Positions 1-10,819 of a stretch of 64,000 nt of DNA are shown one piece after another. How positions within the stretch are numbered: the stretch's first letter is position 1; every line of letters starts with the position of its first letter. The position numbers and the translations under genes were made by a program. This DNA is from Gambelia wislizenii (lineage: Eukaryota > Chordata > Lepidosauria > Squamata > Crotaphytidae), in contig JAUMIR010000001.1 of NCBI GenBank assembly GCA_030847615.1, forward strand, positions 30,503,501 to 30,567,500. The letters run 5' to 3'. Under the pieces are notes generated by a model, which had not been told where the DNA came from, searched no databases, and was given only the letters and a program-made list of their open reading frames with translations.

Positions 1-142
1 GTAAGACAAGGGGCGAGAAAAGGAAGACCCCCCCTCGACGCACTCATCGGAGGAGTCCGGTGAGGTCTCAGACAGAGAGGACCTGCTTAGGAGGATACAG
101 CATAGCAATGACACCCTCTGGAACGAGGATGTCGAGGGAAAC

Positions 143-410
143 ATGGTTAAATGCCAGTACTGCAAGCCACCACGTCGCAAGTTCGATTCCAGCCGGCTCC
201 AAGGTTCACTCAGCCTTCCATCCTTTCGTAGGTCGGTAAATTGAGTACCCAGCTTGTGGGGGCAATTAGCTAACACACATTGGAAACTGTTTAATGCAGT
301 GTAGATGTGTAAATAGCTATTGCTTAAAACAATTTGTAAGCTGCTCTGATAGCCTTGTGGCTGAAGAGCGAGGTATAAATAAATAAATAAAAATAAAAAT
401 AAATAAATAA
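143..410 (+). mobile_element. tRNA-derived SINE, family A, head truncated
   Basis: The copy begins inside the tRNA-related head (GTTAAATGCCAGTACTGCAA, then a B-box-like GCAAGTTCGATTCC) and ends in an AAATAAATA-rich tail. It matches the copies at 22696-22968 and 60360-60650, which are in reverse orientation. It interrupts the gag-like region of DIRS copy A. The missing first ~20 bases of the tRNA head include most of the A box, so this copy should lack a full Pol III promoter. Confidence 0.8.
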
Positions 411-445
411 AACTCTCTGACTCAGACACGTCTGAGCCCAAGATA

Positions 446-1252
446 ATGGACAGGCTATTCCACGGTGAAAAGTTTTCATACCTCATGAGTAGGGCCCTGG
501 CAGCCTTGGAAATTCCCCTCCCATCCCCACAGGAGGACGACACCGGGGACTCGGAGGCACCCAAAAGCCAAAAAGTGGCGGCGCTGATGCCCTCATTCAA
601 ACCTAAGCAACCACTTTTCCCGTTCCAGAAAGCATTCTGGAAACTTGTGGCCGAGGAGTGGGAAAAGCTGGCCCTGGGGCGCAGAGGCCTATCCGCAGCA
701 GAAAAATTTTACAACTTCTCCACAGATATCTTGGACAAGCTGAGCACTCCAGTGGTCGACCGGCCGGTGGTCTCCATGGTCTCGAATTCTCTCGCGCCAA
801 AAGAGGGAGAATGCTCCCTGAAGGACCTTGATGAGAAAAGGACAGACGCCGCCCTGAGAAAATCATACGAAGTGTCAGCCCTGAGGATCAGGGTTTCCCT
901 GGCATCAGCATTGATTTCAAGGGCGGCGATCATATGGTTGCAGGTGGTAATGGATAGACCAGACCTGGAGACCAGAGCGCTTCAGAGGGCGTTCAACAGG
1001 ATCCAATATGCACTCCATTTCATGGCTGATGTGTCAGGATTCCTACGTAGCGAGGGCAACAGCAGCAGCCAACCTAGCCAGGTGTTCGCTGTGGGTAAAA
1101 CAGTGGTATGCCAACAACCAATCCAAGAACGTACTTGCAACAGCCCCCTTCAGGGGCTCCAAGGTATTTGGGGAAGAGGCGCTCAAGGATATCTTGGTCG
1201 AAACGAAGGACAAGAAACAGTCGATGCCGTCAATGAACCGAAAACCAGGTAA
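446..1252 (+). pseudogene. DIRS copy A gag-like ORF (5'-interrupted)
   Basis: An open frame of about 268 codons precedes the reverse transcriptase. No named domain is visible. It aligns with the matching part of copy B: here DEKRTDAALRKSYEVSALR, there DEKRADGALRKVHEASTLR, and both then reach an AIIW(L/V)Q motif. DIRS ORF1 products are thought to be gag-like nucleocapsid proteins. The apparent ATG only follows the SINE insertion, so it is not the ancestral start. The frame shifts near 1250, where the +3 frame (to 1454) continues the lysine/arginine-rich C-terminal part. Confidence 0.65.
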
Positions 1253-1308
1253 AAAGCCTTTCAAGCGCTCAGCACAATACTCCAGTTCCTTTCGTCCATA
1301 CCGAAGCA

Positions 1309-2400
1309 ATGGGAGGAGATCAGATTTCCACCCCACCAGACCGGCTTGGGCGAGAACAAACTACGTCATCCAGCATGCACCGTTCACAAACCCGTCCACC
1401 AGCCGAAAAGGGGGATCACAGCCCCAACGGAACTCCTCCCGCCAGCAATCCTGACTCGGAGACGATCCCAGTGGGAGGAAGGCTATCGCGGTTCCTAAGC
1501 TCCTGGTTGGACTCCACCATGGACAGGTGGGTCCTAGAGACCATAACCAACAGCTACAAGGTGGAGTTCAACACAAGACCAAGGAACTGGTTCCTACCAG
1601 CTCCCGTACCCAACAACCAACAGAAAGCAAGGAACCTCAGGATAGCCATAAACCACCTACTGGAGATCGACGCCATAGAGGCAGTTCCAAGCACGCAACA
1701 TTTCTCAGGGGTGTACTCCTACTTCTTCACAGTACCCAAAAAGGACGGGAGGCTTCGATCAGTCTTAGACTTAAAATTCACAAACTCGTTGGTTACATAC
1801 AAGCGCTTCCGGATGGAAACACTGTCTTCAATAAGGGAGGCGATTCGAGAAGGAGACTTTCTCGCCTCTCTAGACTTAGCAGAAGCCTACATGCACATCG
1901 GCATGCACGAGGACAGCCGCCAGTTCCTCAGGTTCGCTTTCGTCAAGGAACACTACCAGTTCAAAGTGCTACCCTTCAGCCTCTCCACCGCCCCGAGGGT
2001 ATTTACCAAGGTGCTGGTGGTACTCATTGCACATTTACACACCAAGGGCATACACCTTTATCCCTATCTGGACAACATCCTCCTGCGAACATCATTGTGG
2101 GACAAGGCGCAAAGAGACATACAGGAAACAATCAGATGCCTCCAAAGTCACGGCTTCCTGATAAACTTCAAGAAGAGTTCACTCATCCCAGCTCAACAAC
2201 TGACACACCTAGGAGTGCACCTCAACACGATAAGCTACTCAGTCACACTGTCAAAGGAGCATCAAGAAACTCTCCAGACAGAGGCAAGAGTAATAAGCAA
2301 AAAACAAAGAGCTTCACTCGCAGAGCTGGCTCGACTATTCGGCCTAATGATTTCAAGCAACCCAAGTGGTCCCCTGGGCCAGGTTCCACTCCAGACACCC
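1309..2400 (+). pseudogene. DIRS copy A reverse transcriptase domain
   Basis: This would copy element RNA into DNA. The RT core is readable in order: FFTVPKKDGRLRSVLDLKFTN (finger region), FLASLDLAEAYMHI (first catalytic aspartate in SLDL), then LPFSLSTAPRVFTKV, then YPYLDN at 2059-2076. DIRS elements normally carry YxDD here, and copy B has YLDD, so the second catalytic aspartate reads as asparagine. The frame stays open well beyond the domain, but the RNase H that should follow is in another frame from about 2366, which marks a frameshift. Confidence 0.85.
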
Positions 2401-3325
2401 GCATCAGGATCAGATAACAAGAAGGGAAGACGCCTCCCTGGAGATCACGGGGCCTCTGGCACACTCACTACGTTGGTGGGCCCGCAAAGAGAACATCTCC
2501 AAAGGATCCCCAATGACAATCACGGGCCAGGTGGTAGTTACCTCGGATGCAAGCCTCAGGGGATGGGGAGCGCACTGCCTAAACCAAGTGACACAGGGAC
2601 GGTGGACCATGGAGGAAAGAATGCACAGCATAAATCGGCTGGAGCTCAGAGCAGCAAGACTGGCCCTGAACCATTTCACGCCACTGCTACGGGACGCACA
2701 CGTTCTCCTCCTGATGGACAACACAACAACGCACTCATACATAGCAAGACAGGGCAGATCGAGATCAAAATCTCTGCACGCGGAGGCAGAGCTCCTCATG
2801 CTGTGGGCAGAATCAGTGGTCTGCTCCCTATCTGCACAACACCTTCAAGGGGAGACGAACACGCAAGCAGACTTCCTGAGCAGGCACATGGTGTCACCAG
2901 GGGAATGGGAACTCGATCAAGTGATATTTCTCCAAGTCATGGACACATTCGGAAGGATGTCAGTGGACCTCTTTGCGTCGGCATGGAACACAAAGCTTGC
3001 AAGTTTCTTCTCAAGGTTCCCTCAGCCAGGAGCGGAAGGGACGGACGCTCTACGCTCGGCTTGGCCCAGAGGTCTTCTATGCCTGTTCCCTCCGTTTCCG
3101 CTACTAGGGAAGGTATGCAGGAAAATTCGCCAAGAGAAGGCGCAAGTGGTGCTGATAGCTCCACACTGGCCACGCCGCCCGTGGTTCTCAGAACTGTCAG
3201 AGATGTCGATCGAACCCCCACTGAGACTTCATCCACACCAGAACCTGCTACACCAGGGACCAGTCAGACACCCCGATGTAGAGTGGCTGAATTTGACGGC
3301 ATGGAGACTGAGCAGAGAACACTGA
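2366..3325 (+). pseudogene. DIRS copy A RNase H and connecting region
   Basis: RNase H would remove the RNA strand during reverse transcription. Acidic motifs appear in order: VVTSDASLRGWGAHC, then RLELRAARLAL, then LLMDNTTTHSYI, then QADFLSRH. The segment VDLFASAWN through FPPFPLLGKV and IAPHWPRRPWF is the block that links RNase H to the recombinase in DIRS elements. It recurs in copy B at about 34790-35040. The frame is offset from the RT frame, so no fusion polyprotein could be made. Confidence 0.8.
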
Positions 3326-4300
3326 GGGAATGCGGCTACGAAGACAAGGTGATTGACACCCTACTGGCGTCAAGACGCCCCTCAACCAAGAGGATATACC
3401 AGGCCACATGGAAGGTCTTCTCACAGTGGTGCTCAACAAATAAGGTAGACCCAACCAGAGCTATGACGCGACACATTCTAGCATTCCTGCAGAAGGGCCT
3501 CGATAGTGGCCTGCACCCAAATACCCTCAAGAGACAAATGGCCGCCCTAGCGGCCTTCATCCCATGCTCCCAGGGGGTAAGAGTTTCATCTCACCCTCAT
3601 GTGAGGAGATTCCTAAGGGGGGGCGATGCTACTTGCCCCACCGGTGGCTCACAGGTTTCCCTCATGGAAACTGGCACTGGTACTCAGACAACTCACCAGG
3701 GCTCCCTTTGAACCCTTGAGGAAGGTCCCGCTGAGTATTCTGTCCCTAAAGGTGGCCTTCCTGATAGCGATAACATCCGCAAGGAGAGTATCCTAGCTTA
3801 CGGCCTTCTCAGTAAGGGAACATCTGTGCTCCTTTAACTCGGATTCGGTATGGCTACGGCTGGATCCCTCTTTCCGGCCAAAAGTGCTCTCTACCTTCCA
3901 TGTCTCTCAGCAGATAATACTATCCTCTTTCTGCCCTAATCCAACTCACCCCACGGAGAAACTGTGGCACAAACTGGACGTGAGAAGAGCGCTGAAGATA
4001 TACATCAAGTGCACGGCACCTTTCAGAAGATGCGACTCCCTGTTTGTCTCCTTCAACCCTTCCATCACTGGGCTCCCAGATATCGAGAAAGACATTAGCA
4101 ACTTGGATCAAGGCCTGCATCTTCACGGCGTACGACACAGCAGGCATTCCACGTCCCTCAGGGGTCGTGGCACACTCGACCCGCTCAGCAGCTACCTCAG
4201 CCATTTTCTCGACGAACGCGCCCGTCGCAGAAATCTGCAGGGCAGCAACTTGGAGCAATCCATCCACCTTTACTAGACACTATAAGGTGGACAAATTTTT
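3270..4300 (+). pseudogene. DIRS copy A tyrosine recombinase
   Basis: DIRS elements integrate with a tyrosine recombinase instead of a DDE integrase. The N-terminal core-binding part reads STKRIYQATWKVFSQWC and later LHPNTLKRQMAAL. The catalytic part is in other frames. An arginine block near 3779-3788 (SARRVS) is followed at once by a stop codon. HSTR (His 4173-4175, Arg 4182-4184) and RHYKVD with the nucleophile tyrosine at 4281-4283 lie in the frame used from 4044. The spacing fits an R...HxxR...Y active site. At least two frame breaks make it inactive. Confidence 0.8.
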
Positions 4301-4315
4301 CCTTCCCCATTTACA

Positions 4316-4320
4316 CACAT

Positions 4321-4351
<31 letters not shown>

Positions 4352-4352
4352 C
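4316..4352. repeat. CA then GA simple repeat
   Basis: An alternating CA tract passes directly into a GA tract just after the DIRS copy A recombinase. Confidence 0.9.
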
Positions 4353-6498
4353 ATTTAGCATGTGAAGCTTATGGCGGCTGCTAGGGGTAAGAAGACCATT
4401 AAAACAAGTCGCAGCTGCTGTGACTTGCTTTTACTGCAGGACATTATGTTTTTTGGGGGTCTTGTGTAGACGAGCCCCTTAACTTTACTATTTGTAATCT
4501 TTAGGGCAAGGATAGAGAACATGAGCATCCAGCTATTGTTGGACTCCTGATGGTTATGGCTGATGAGAACTATAGTTCAGAACCATCTGGAAGGGCAAAC
4601 GTTCTCCATTACTGATTTGGAGGCAAGAGTCTTTCCCTACTTAATAGCAAAACTCAACACTGGCAAATAACATCTGAACCGTCACTTTATCCATCTCTAC
4701 AGAGTTCCTTCTTTTGAGGAGCACTTGTCGAATTTGTTTGTTTTCTCTGCAGAACGGTAACATCCACATCCCCCTTATTTTCTGTCTTAATTTTTTCACT
4801 TTCTCCTTTTGATAATGTGGTCACAGATTTGAGAAGGTCCTTGACAGAAATACAGGATTTTGTGTTGTGAAGACCAAAGATGAGTGAGAATGAAGTAAGA
4901 CAGAGAGCACTTTCCTCTTCTGAAAATCCATTTTTAATAAAGTTAATTATCAACGTAACAAATGAATATAACAACAATCATGTTGGGAAGTTCTGTAATT
5001 ACAACTAAGAGAGTGGCTTAAGTGGGTGACCATCTTTAATAAGCATGCATATTAAATATTCATTGTGAATATGCACCCATATATGAGTTCAAATATATAG
5101 TACACATTATTGAAACTTACTAAACTGCATTCCAATTAATTTGAGATCTCAAAAAAATGCCAATGCAGATTTTCAAGAAAACCCATATCACTAATTCTGA
5201 AAAGCTATCAAAGTATGGTGGGGGGGGGAACTGAGTTTATGATACACTTTGTAGGATCATCTGAATAAGCCTATGGGTCCTGATAGGGTTTCTCACATGT
5301 GTAAAATGGGGGTTGTGGGAGGTCTGTTCTGTAAATTTGTGATCCATCCACAAAGCATAAGAGGATATTTTACAGTCTAGCTGTGGCGCCTTTGCTTTAT
5401 GGTGTAGGCTATAAAGGCTCCTGCTGTTAGGTCTGGCAATTCTCTGTTTTGCTGTCCAGGTGGTGGCCATCTCATAAGCACTTCAGGGCCTTGTTAAGGT
5501 ATATATTTAACAATAATACTCTTCTTTCCACATAATAATATTCCAGACTAAATTTACAAGTTGGAATAGAATACCTTCCCATCGGTTTCACATTACAACA
5601 ACACATTGTATACCATCCTAGACAGTCCATGCTTACACCCTGAATTATAGGGGAGTGGTTAAGGGAGTCTTTGAATTAAAATCTATCCTTTCCTCATGCT
5701 CCGGCTTCCTTTATTTGTCCTAGATGGGTTCTGTCTTGTAAAACCTTTCTCTACATGCAAATGCATACTTAAAGATAATTATATGTCACCTAATCAGGTA
5801 GGTAGAACATAGTTTGAAGGAGGAATGCATACCCTGTAAACATATTTTGAATGTCTAAAAGGTAGCACTTGCTTGCTAAGGAAATTCATTAGCAGCCTGC
5901 TTTTGATTCATGAAAGGAGGGGATTGACATAGCTTGTATCTAGTCAGACCAGAGCAGGGCTGTGATCATGCACTTCTCTAGATATTATTGAACTATAGCT
6001 CCCAGCACTTGCAGTCAATACAGCCAATAGCAAGGAATGTTACGAGTTGTAGTTCAGCAGCATCTTGAGGGCTGTACACTTCCCAATTCATTACAAGTTA
6101 AAATTTGCAACAATGCCTTGCATCCCAGAACTACTTAATCAGTTTGTATCAGCTTTGTCGGTGCTCTCTAGTCAAAGGGAAAGGTTACTCTGTGTCCCAG
6201 AGACATGTTTAATAGCTGTAAAGTAGACATAGAGTAAGGTTGAGAAGATTTGTAGAAGCAGAGTTAGAGGGTAAATGGTTCTCATTTGAATGACTCTTGA
6301 GAGTGTTTAGATTCTAACACATATGTAGCTGATTTTAATGCATCTTTGGATATTGGTAGTTCTGGTTGGGCTGTTCTTGGTATACTTTCTAAAACTTAGG
6401 TGATGAGAGAATCCCCCCCTCTATTTTTCTTCCCCTTTCCCTCATCGTAATACTTTCACAGCCATGGCTGTTTTCATTTTCATTTTATTCTTTTTCAG
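4353..6498. other. PTK7 intron 1, end part
   Basis: No gene was found here. Degenerate hAT-type MITE-like patches with 'tagttcagaa' or 'ctatagctcccagcac' wording lie near 4510-4620 and 5980-6080. A G-tract sits at 5220-5230. The last bases carry the pyrimidine-rich tract and CAG acceptor of exon 2. Confidence 0.6.
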
Positions 6499-6792
6499 CT
6501 GTTGGGTCTCAAGCTAAGATAACCTTCACTAAGGAACCATATTCCCAGGATGCCTTGCATGGTCGTAGTGCCATATTGCGCTGTGAAGTGGAGGAGCCAA
6601 GTGACACAGAGTTTGAATGGTTACAGAATGGGATTCCAGTTCAGGACACCGAACGCCGCTTCAAGGAAGGGAGCAACCTTCAGTTCGCATCTGTTGATAG
6701 GCAGCAAGATGGCGGGAACTTCCAGTGTGTGGCCAGGAATGTAGTGACTGGAGAAGAAGCTCGGACAACAAATGCATCTTTCAACATAAAAT
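6499..6792 (+). CDS. PTK7: PTK7 exon 2: end of signal region and Ig-like domain 1
   Basis: PTK7 is a single-pass receptor-like pseudokinase in Wnt/planar cell polarity signalling, cell migration and adhesion. This exon completes a split codon (phase 1), then encodes VGSQAKITFTKEPYSQ and the whole first Ig-like domain. Its cysteine pair is in ILRCEVEEP and FQCVARN, the core tryptophan in FEWLQNG. VQDTERRF and TGEEAR are conserved with human PTK7. An N-glycosylation sequon (NAS) follows. The upstream border is TTTTTCAG, the downstream border GTGAGC, leaving phase 1. The initiator and signal peptide are in exon 1, outside the window. Confidence 0.97.
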
Positions 6793-6986
6793 GTGAGCAC
6801 CTTGTTCCCAAACTGGTCTTTGTTTGCCTGCCATCAGCATGGTTTAAGTCAGTCTGACAGAGTGAACGGGAGAGGGCAAGAGGAAACAAGCCAAATGGCA
6901 TCTTATTTTAAATGGTGTGAAAAAAAAAGCTTACATCTAGGAGTCTCAGCCCAACATATTTTATAACATCTACACATGCAGGAGAA

Positions 6987-7327
6987 TCTATATATATAAA
7001 ACTCTTGGGTATGTTGTCTTTCCCAGTGTGCTGATTGGCTGCTCAGGACACACCCAACCAGTCACCACCCACATGTAAATTCCCTCTCCACCTCACAATC
7101 CACTCCTGCCACTCAATCTGCATCTCCGCCTCCCAGCCTTACAAGGGCCTTTCCCTCCCTCAGCCACTCACCAGTCATGGTGCAGTTCTGGTGAAAGTGT
7201 GTAACACTGAGAAAGGGGAGGAGGAATTTAAAAATCCACCGGCCTAACTTGTAGGCTTGTCATGAGGTCTATCAGGTGTTTTGGGGGGAGTTTTTTTAAC
7301 GGCGTATGTTATGCTGGGTACAGCTAG
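6987..7327 (+). mobile_element. Non-autonomous Helitron-like element
   Basis: The segment begins TCTATATATATAAAACTC after an A and ends CTAG before a T. That is the Helitron rule: 5' TC, 3' CTRR, insertion between A and T, no target duplication. Just inside the 3' end a short stem (GCGTA / TATGC) precedes GGGTACAGCTAG. It is 341 bp with no Rep/helicase coding, so it would depend on proteins from elsewhere. A chance match is unlikely because both ends fit at once, but no second copy is present here for comparison. Confidence 0.7.
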
Positions 7328-7734
7328 TAGTCATATATAGCCGGTTTCATTATAATGGTGTTAGAAGCTTAGAGTTGATAGTCTGAATCCCTGTTCCATG
7401 TGCTAAAGGCCATTCTCATTTGGCCCAGTGGCTGTATGCACAATTGCTTCTGTGGCCTGATAAGGCAGTAGCTGGTCCATATTTGCCAGGCTTTGTTTTC
7501 TCCTTAATTACTGGCACTTCAGTTTGGGAAGCTGTTGCCATACCTCACTTTTCTCCATTAGAAGAATTCATGGGCAGGCAAAGCTTACTCCTAGACCAGT
7601 AAATAGAATGAGATCATCTCCCTGTCATATCTGGCAGAGATTCTGTAAATTCTAGAGGTTTGTGCTGTTAGAGATATTCATTGATTCAGAGACATTAGCA
7701 AGAGAAGATAAGTTGGTGGCAAAAAATCCTGCTT

Positions 7735-7849
7735 CCTTGGGAAGGGGGGTGGGAAGCAGCTCGCCCACAGGCTCATTTCTTATTCTTTGTTTTTTCACAT
7801 TTGTGGGGGTTGTCTGCCCCTAAGCCCGGCAAATATGAAGGGATGACTG
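7735..7849 (+). mobile_element. Pogo/Tigger-like MITE, 3' end only
   Basis: The right end reads CACATTTGTGGGGGTTGTC, then CCCCTAAGCCCGGCAAATATG, then GGGATGACTG followed by TA. It matches the right end of the larger element at 19194-20852 and, in reverse, the left end of 16128-16753. The left boundary is uncertain. Confidence 0.65.
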
Positions 7850-8139
7850 TACTATTTTTTTGCACAGTCCTTCATAAAGCCATATTTTAAAATTGGTTGG
7901 CAATACAGCAACGTGCATATTATTATTGTGATTCTTATTGCACATACAAATTCATGCCTTAAAACATTTACCTGCAGTTCTTTCACCCAGATAGATCACA
8001 GGTAGATTGTGTGCACTCTCACTCAATGCACATGCATGCGTATCCTCATAAGCATGTAGGTACTGGAAAAACTACTGGCCTGCCTTAGGCCCAGAGCCTG
8101 ATCAGAAAATACATGGCACAACTTCCTTGCTGAAACTGA

Positions 8140-8582
8140 ACAAGTCAACTGTGTGATGCAGCAGCTAAAAAGGCCAATGCGATTTTGGGCTGCATCAATA
8201 GAAGTATAGTGTCTAGATCAAGGGAAGTAATAGTGCCTTGGATATTGACAAATTGGAGCATGTCCAGAGAAGGGCGACTAAAATGGTGAAAGGTCTGGAA
8301 ACCATGCCTTTTGAGGAGAGACTTAGGGAGCTGGGTATGTTTAGCCTGGAAAAAAGACAGTTAAGAGGCGATATGATAGCCCTACTGCTCCAAAGACTGG
8401 AACACGGAACAATGGATGCAAGCTCCAGGAACAGAGCATGGTGGGGTCTCCTTCCTTGGAGGTCTTTACACAGAGGCTGGATGGCCATCTGTCAGGGATG
8501 CTTTGATCGTCATTTCCTGCATGGCAGGGGGTTGGACTGGATGGCCCTCATTGTCTCTTCCAACTCTACAATTCTATGATTC
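8140..8582 (+). mobile_element. CR1 LINE 3' fragment, internally deleted
   Basis: 5'-truncated CR1. It retains reverse-transcriptase C-terminal coding ([24 protein letters not shown], split by stops) and the CR1 3' end (GGTTGGACTGGATGGCCCT, then TTCTATGATTCTA). Compared with the copy at 29077-29866 it lacks the segment between the 'intact start' block and LEHVQRR and another piece near 8390-8440. Confidence 0.85.
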
Positions 8583-9796
8583 TAAGTCTAGGTATAATTG
8601 GTGCTCAGATCACAGGCTAGTACACGTTGCTTTTTGCTCCCTGTAGGAAAAGAGTATATATGGAAATAGGGATATACCTCCATGTGTATTGCACCAGCAG
8701 ATTTTTCCCTAGGGTGAGCAGTTGTTTAAGAAAATAGTTGTTAGTTGCTGAAATGGTAGTGCTTTCAGGTCAGTTTTCAGTAGCCAGGGCTCTTCTCCAA
8801 ACTGTGGTCATCACCTGGACCAAGCCAGCTCTTTGAGCCAAACCATATTTATATTTATTTCACTCCCTGTTTTTGGTTCAGGGTGAGGCCAAACTAAAAA
8901 TGAGCCATGTGGGGTTTGCAAGGAGCTAGCATTGGAGAGTGTGCTTGGGCTGGCATATGCCTTTAGATTTAGCACCACAGGTGTAAATCCCCTGTCTGGC
9001 ACAGGGAATGTTTGCCTTTCTCCCTGCACCCACCTCTAAGTTTTACTGCACTGAGCCATAAGGAATGTGACAACCTCATTAGTTGTCCAGCTGTGCTCTT
9101 GAAGTGTGATCAGATAACATATACTATAGCCTCCACCTGCTGCCTGTTTGCTTGGCATTTTAGTATAGAGATTCTGGTTTGGAGATGCCCCAGGACTCCT
9201 GTGTTGCTTCCAAACAAGAGCAAAGGTTGCATGTGACTGAATAATTTGTAATTATCAGATTTTTTGGCAAAGGAGCCTAGAATTCACCCCCATCTCTCAC
9301 TCTTTTAGAGAGATTGGTTTTTGGAATATCTGCTACTTTGACTACTATATTACCTAATTGCCTTGCCAGTGATAGAGACGGCTTGGCCACAGTGCAAAGT
9401 CAAAAACTTCTGATTCAAACCATAGCTGACACTTACATTTGGCTCTTACTACGTAGTGTGATATTCAGTCCCCTATTCTCAGCACCCTTGCCCTTGAACA
9501 GAGGTTAAACTGACTTTATCATCAGACATCTGCATAAAACTGTTTAGAATCAATGTCTACTAAGTGGGGACAGATTGTATTTTTAGCTTCTTCACTGTAG
9601 GCTTCTACTGTAAGGGTTCCTGACGTTAGTGTATAAAATACTTTTCTTGGTCTTATGCAAAGCTATAGCTAAGCAAGTGCTTGATATAACCCTATATAAG
9701 CAAGAATTATACACATCTACAAGGCAAATAATGCCATGTAGTTGTGTTTTCCTCATGTCAAGCAAAAGCAGTCATGAGGAGATGAGAGCAACATTT
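8583..9796. other. Intron 2 without recognised features
   Basis: Short open frames on both strands show no domain, codon bias or conservation that I can recognise. No repeat family was identified. Confidence 0.6.
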
Positions 9797-9916
9797 TGTT
9801 GTTGTTAACTGCTGTCATGGACTTCAATTTATGGTGACCCCATGAATGAGAGACCTCCAAGATTCCTGTAATTATCTTTTAACACCTGCCACTGGTTTTA
9901 CTGGGTGCTTCCATTT
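9797..9916. mobile_element. Degenerate SINE fragment interrupted by L1
   Basis: TTGTTGTTAACTGCTGTCAT, then GACTTCAATTTATGGTGACCC, resemble the conserved core/3' part of a squamate SINE. The L1 inserted immediately after it. Assignment to a named family is not secure. Confidence 0.4.
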
Positions 9917-10819
9917 CCAAAGTACTATGGCCTTGACTTCCGGTTGGCTATGGCGGAGCAATCGGACTTTCACTGAGAAAGCTCTCAGGGAGGTCTAGCC
10001 TCACGTGGTTGCAGCCTGGGCTTTTGAACCTCAAAAGTGGGCTAGAAGTTTCCCCCTGGCACAGGGGAACCAGAGGGGCTCTCAGAGATCCATTGCCCAT
10101 CCTGCACCCTGAGGATCGGACGCAGTAAGCAGATCATCGGAGGAAAGGAGCGGAGGGGAATCAGAGCTGGAACCACCGCCGCGTGAGTGCAGCTGGGGCT
10201 TGCCTTAGCAAAGCTCGGCCACCAATTTTAAAAGAAAGAAAACATTCATAAGATACAGAAAATAGGTATTCAGTCTAAACCAGAACTTGTCAGCATCTCA
10301 AGTATAAGTTTCATGGACTTGTGCAGCTAAATGAACTGATAAAAAAAATTAAAGAGCGATTTCAAGCTGCATATAGAGACGGAGTGAAATGGAGGTTAGA
10401 GAGAAGGAGATTAAAAAAATCAAAGTGGAAAGAGAAGGACAAAGACGTTTAACAAAGTGAAATAACAAAAGAGTCACATTTATCTCCTATATATAATATC
10501 TTTTTTCCTTGCTGAAGCAGTGTGGAAGTAGGAGGAGAGGAGAAAAAGTTGGATTAGATGGGGAAAAACTGAACGGAAAGCAAGAGTGGAGTGGATTCAT
10601 TACCCCCTTCTCTGTAAGACAACTTGGAAGCATTCACCCTCACTGGATTAACTTGGTTTTTGTTTTCCCTTCCCTTCTGGTGGAGATTGATACAGGATAT
10701 ACACTTTCTGCTATAAGATCCTTTGTCCAGCAGTAGGTGGATTTAAAAGTTGAGATTTGTAGCTGAGCGGAGTTGGTGCTTTACACAGCCACCATAACTG
10801 CCATTATTGCCATTACAGT

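Larger units (their letters stand above)
1..4315 (+). mobile_element. DIRS-like retrotransposon, copy A (5' end outside window)
   Basis: A tyrosine-recombinase retrotransposon in PTK7 intron 1, same strand as the gene. In order it shows a gag-like region, reverse transcriptase, RNase H and a C-terminal tyrosine recombinase, which is the DIRS layout. Domains are in different frames with internal stops, so the copy is dead. The left terminus lies before the window. The right end is not sharply defined: coding similarity stops near 4300 and a CA/GA simple repeat follows. A SINE is inserted in the gag part (143-410). No inverted terminal repeat or internal complementary region was recognised here, unlike copy B. 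Confidence 0.85.

Noticed and set aside
4687..4977. 96-codon minus-strand frame in intron 1
   Set aside because: No domain, no splice signals and no repeat of the word elsewhere; expected by chance in AT-rich intron.
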